The notes below the pieces were generated by a model. It did no database searches and had not been told where the DNA came from. It saw only the letters and a list, made by a program, of their open reading frames with translations. Below, in pieces: positions 23,293 to 25,546 of a DNA stretch of 25,546 nucleotides. This DNA is from JBAXSK01 sp044358815 (GTDB lineage Bacteria > Cyanobacteriota > Cyanobacteriia > Pseudanabaenales > Pseudanabaenaceae). The DNA is taken from assembly GCA_044358815.1 (NCBI GenBank), contig JBIKNH010000040.1, forward strand, positions 1 through 25,546, given 5' to 3'. Each line of letters begins with the position of its first letter. Positions within the stretch are counted from its first letter, which is position 1. Both the position numbers and the translations under genes were made by a program.

Positions 23293-24363
23293 TTAAGGCA
23301 ATTCATGCAACTGCTGCTGTAGTTCAGGGGCGAGATGCATTCCCAAACCCATTTCCGCTGCGGCATGGTGCAGATGCATTTGGGATGGAGCAACTTTTGA
23401 TGGAGAAGTTTGTGATGGAGAGAGCGCCCCATTAGCTTGGGCTACCACATTCTTCGTGCCACTAGCCGCTAATTCTTCCTGTTCTACCAGCCATTTAGCA
23501 TAATCTTCGGGGGTGTCAATTACCATCGTGGTACGCATCCCACCATGATAGGAACCACAGAGTTCCGCACAAATTACAGGATATTCACCGACCTTAGTGG
23601 GAGTAAATTCCAGATAGGTTGGCTCCCCAGGGATCGCATCTTGTTTAAGGCGCAGTTGAGGCACCCAAAAGGCATGGATTACATCCACCGCCGACAGATT
23701 CAGGCGCACCCGTTGCCCCACTGGTACATGCAACTCACCGGTAGAAATGGTATCGCTGTAGTTAAAAATCCAAGCAAACTGCATCCCCGATACGTCAATG
23801 GCTAGGACATCAGAGGCATTATTGGGCACGGTGCCAGCTAGCTTAATGCCTGATAGCTGGGGTGACGATTTTTGATTCCCCAGTTGATCCCCCGTTAACT
23901 TACTTGCATTGGTGGTTGCATCACTGGTTCCATCCGGCAACTGGGCACTGGCTAAACGCACTGTCTCACTATGTCCCGTCGGATGATGATGTGCCATTGA
24001 CATGGCTGATGTACCCGCCATCGTGGTGTACACATCAAAGCTATAAATGGCGACCCACATCACGATTACGGTGGGGATCGCAGTCCAAAATAATTCTAGG
24101 GTAAGATTTTCATGAATGGGCAAACCATCGGTGTCATCATTGGGTTTACGCCGAAACCGAATCAGCGTATAGACTAAGCCGCCTTCTACGACTAGGAAAA
24201 AACCAAAAGCGATGGCTAATATTGTATTGAACAAACCATCATAGGCTTCGGCTTCGGCTCCAGCCGCCACAGGCAGCAGACCGTTATACCGGGCAACCCA
24301 AGCGCAAGCAGCAATGACAAGCCCACCGAGAGCGATAATGGCGATAATTGTATTTCGTTTCAT
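23293..24363 (-). CDS. ctaC: Cytochrome c oxidase subunit II with His/Met-rich insertions
   Basis: Electron-entry subunit carrying CuA. The 356-residue form is long for the family. The N-terminus MKRNTIIAIIALGGLVIAAC ends in a lipobox-like IAAC (Cys20), so it may be a lipoprotein. Two membrane helices follow (about 44-68 and 91-112). The CuA cupredoxin domain shows His230 (VIHAFWVPQL) and, in VICAELCGSYHGGM, Cys265, Glu267, Cys269, His273 and Met276; Trp198 in QFAWIF is the electron entry aromatic. Two regions are unusual: a low-complexity insert (about 115-183) starting with MSMAHHHPTGH, and a C-terminal tail (about 300-356) rich in His and Met (QMHLHHAAAEMGLGMH). First gene of ctaCDE; heme-synthesis genes are not next to it. 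Confidence 0.95.
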   Translation of the reverse strand: MKRNTIIAIIALGGLVIAACAWVARYNGLLPVAAGAEAEAYDGLFNTILAIAFGFFLVVEGGLVYTLIRFRRKPNDDTDGLPIHENLTLELFWTAIPTVIVMWVAIYSFDVYTTMAGTSAMSMAHHHPTGHSETVRLASAQLPDGTSDATTNASKLTGDQLGNQKSSPQLSGIKLAGTVPNNASDVLAIDVSGMQFAWIFNYSDTISTGELHVPVGQRVRLNLSAVDVIHAFWVPQLRLKQDAIPGEPTYLEFTPTKVGEYPVICAELCGSYHGGMRTTMVIDTPEDYAKWLVEQEELAASGTKNVVAQANGALSPSQTSPSKVAPSQMHLHHAAAEMGLGMHLAPELQQQLHELP

Positions 24364-24582
24364 GGGTGGTTGATCCTTCCCTTGCTAAATCCCTTTCCAC
24401 AGCTACACAGCAGTCGCTATGTCTTTCAAGGTTACACAAGTTTTTTCAGGGAAAAAGAAAATATCAAGAAATGTATTGGAAGACTTAATTAAAATATTTG
24501 GTAGACTGGGGCGTTTTTTGCTGAATAACAACTAAAAAATCCTGTGTTTTTCCCTGTGCTTTGGGCTGGAACCTAGACAAGT

Positions 24583-24618
24583 CCATAGATAAATCCGGCG
24601 ATCGCCATAGATAAATCC
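24583..24618. repeat. HIP1 palindrome flanked by 14-bp direct repeats
   Basis: CCATAGATAAATCC occurs at 24583-24596 and again at 24605-24618, with GGCGATCGCC (24597-24606, an extended HIP1) between them; the second copy starts in the last two bases of the HIP1. The period is 22 bp, consistent with a local duplication involving HIP1. Confidence 0.85.
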
Positions 24619-24874
24619 AATGGTTTATCGATTAAGGAGGCACGGTTGTTCAGAGCATATTGTGCCGAAATCTTGACTGTCACTGAACTGTCACTAATTG
24701 GTGGCAACTATCACAACTCACTGCAAATCAAACCAACTGACTCCTGATCAAAAGCAAACAAACAACTCGCCAATAATTACCCCATAACCCACTAGACCTA
24801 TAACCCCATATAATTTGGTTGCATTAGTTCCAGAATTGATAACATTTTCTTTGGCTCATGGGTACTTGACTCAT

Positions 24875-24888
24875 CGGTAATATTACCG
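24875..24888. promoter_or_regulatory. 14-bp perfect palindrome CGGTAATATTACCG upstream of mrp
   Basis: Perfect dyad 62 bp before the mrp start, directly after TTGACT (24866-24871), which could be a -35 box. A dimeric regulator could bind here. It is not an NtcA site, because the GTA/TAC half-sites are only 4 bp apart. Function is inferred from position. Confidence 0.4.
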
Positions 24889-24949
24889 TTCCAGCATCAA
24901 ATCTCTCATCCACATCTGACGTAACTTTATTTCCCTATCTCAATTCTCT

Positions 24950-25546
24950 ATGACATCAACCGCCCCTAGCCTTAATTTGCAAACTGTTCAGGATGCCATT
25001 CGTCCCATTATGGACCCTGATCTGAAAAAAAACTTGATCGAAGCAAATATGATCAAGGATATTACGATCAAATCCAATGGGGTAGTAAGTTTCACCCTGT
25101 TACTAGCTGATCCCAATGCTGCCAAACGCGACCCATTAATTCAAGAATGTAAGACAGCGATTAAGGCTTTACCAGGGGTTAGCGATGTGTGGGTGAAAGT
25201 GGTGGCGAATAGTCCCGCCCTCGCAACTCCCACCCCCGCCCCCAGTAATTTGCAGGCAATTCCCAATGTCAAACACGTCTTTGCGGTGTCTAGCGGTAAG
25301 GGTGGCGTGGGTAAAACCAGTGTGGCGGTTAATGTCGCCGTCGCCTTGGCGGATCAGGGTTATAAAGTTGGTCTACTGGACGCAGATATTTACGGTCCCA
25401 ATGTGCCCCTAATGCTCGGTATGGAAGCGGCACAGGTGAAGGTAGTCCAGTCTGCTGATGGTCAAGACGTGGTGCAGCCGGCTTTCAACTATGGCGTAAA
25501 GATGATCTCGATGGCGTTTTTGATTGCCAAGGATCAGCCGGTGGTG
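24950..25546 (+). CDS. mrp: Mrp/NBP35-family Fe-S cluster carrier ATPase (3' end missing)
   Basis: P-loop ATPase that carries and transfers iron-sulfur clusters to apoproteins in the cytosol. The first 199 residues are present and the frame is open to the window edge. The N-terminal MIP18/DUF59 domain (about 10-90) has DAIRPIMDPDLKKNLIEANMI and ends in LPGVSDVWVKVVA. After a Pro/Ala linker comes the deviant Walker A VSSGKGGVGKTS (113-124), with the second lysine (Lys117) typical of MinD/Mrp ATPases. LLDADIYGPNVPLMLG (142-157) follows. The C-terminal CxxC cluster ligands lie outside the window. It is divergent from ctaC across 586 bp. Confidence 0.94.
   Translation, partial: MTSTAPSLNLQTVQDAIRPIMDPDLKKNLIEANMIKDITIKSNGVVSFTLLLADPNAAKRDPLIQECKTAIKALPGVSDVWVKVVANSPALATPTPAPSNLQAIPNVKHVFAVSSGKGGVGKTSVAVNVAVALADQGYKVGLLDADIYGPNVPLMLGMEAAQVKVVQSADGQDVVQPAFNYGVKMISMAFLIAKDQPVV

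Larger units (their letters stand above)
24364..24949. other. 586-bp divergent intergenic region (ctaC / mrp)
   Basis: No coding frame is visible. It holds a 10-bp inverted repeat CAGGGAAAAA/TTTTTCCCTG with arms about 90 bp apart (24447-24456 and 24547-24556), a HIP1 site flanked by direct repeats (24583-24618), and a 14-bp palindrome (24875-24888). It must carry the promoters of both the ctaCDE operon and mrp, but I see no strong -35/-10 pair. Confidence 0.55.

Noticed and set aside
24866..24888. NtcA-binding site upstream of mrp
   Set aside because: NtcA needs GTA-N8-TAC; here the half-sites are separated by 4 bases.
1..25546. tRNA, rRNA, CRISPR arrays, transposases or prophage genes
   Set aside because: No T-loop signature, no regularly spaced repeats and no recognisable transposase or phage proteins were found on reading the gene-free stretches and the frames.

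Overview
The window is a stretch of chromosome from a cyanobacterium. The evidence is an NDH-1 NdhD1 subunit with the cyanobacterial C-terminal cysteine segment, a short (208-residue) plastid-like EF-Ts, a Ycf20-family membrane protein, a DevA-type exporter ATPase, a CtaC-CtaD-CtaE cytochrome oxidase operon, and two HIP1 palindromes (GCGATCGC). Base composition is moderate, with AT-rich intergenic regions and few HIP1 sites. This would fit a Pseudanabaena/Leptolyngbya-like filamentous lineage, but the assignment to a lineage is a guess.

Left part (1-5,140, all minus strand): a thiamine-diphosphate enzyme of the acetolactate-synthase family, cut by the window edge, lies downstream of a succinate-semialdehyde dehydrogenase. 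Together they look like the 2-oxoglutarate decarboxylase / SSADH bypass that closes the TCA cycle in cyanobacteria. An orphan devA-like ATPase gene and folC follow. Middle-left (5,141-10,073, minus strand): ndhD1, a 730-bp AT-rich gap with an unexplained structured element, a secreted Pro/Lys-rich repeat protein, malate dehydrogenase, and a secreted TPR protein probably co-transcribed with mdh.

Centre (10,285-12,857, plus strand): a 63-residue orphan, then a cupin, a sugar-nucleotidyltransferase-like protein and a GT2 glycosyltransferase (TTG start), which look like a small surface-sugar cluster. Then (12,890-15,903, minus strand) come a coiled-coil hypothetical protein, tsf without rpsB beside it, ycf20 and a Uma2-family nuclease. 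Plus strand 16,339-20,293: rpsN with a near-perfect terminator, argS, and a fused DNA methyltransferase plus Mrr-like nuclease domain.

Right part (20,294-25,546): a convergent gap holding a REP-like palindrome and a bidirectional terminator, the ctaCDE operon on the minus strand encoding an A2-type cytochrome c oxidase, and, divergent from it, the start of mrp, an Fe-S cluster carrier ATPase that runs off the edge.

Much of the window serves central carbon and respiratory metabolism (2-OGDC/SSADH, Mdh, NdhD1, CtaCDE) and translation (EF-Ts, S14, ArgRS). The accessory content is the methyltransferase-nuclease fusion, the Uma2 gene, the sugar cluster and several small repeats. I see no tRNA, rRNA, CRISPR array, transposase or prophage. 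No clearly new multi-gene defence or biosynthetic system is visible. The best candidates for new biology are the structured element near 7,240-7,326, the methyltransferase-nuclease fusion, the cupin-nucleotidyltransferase-GT2 trio, and the His/Met-rich insertions in CtaC.
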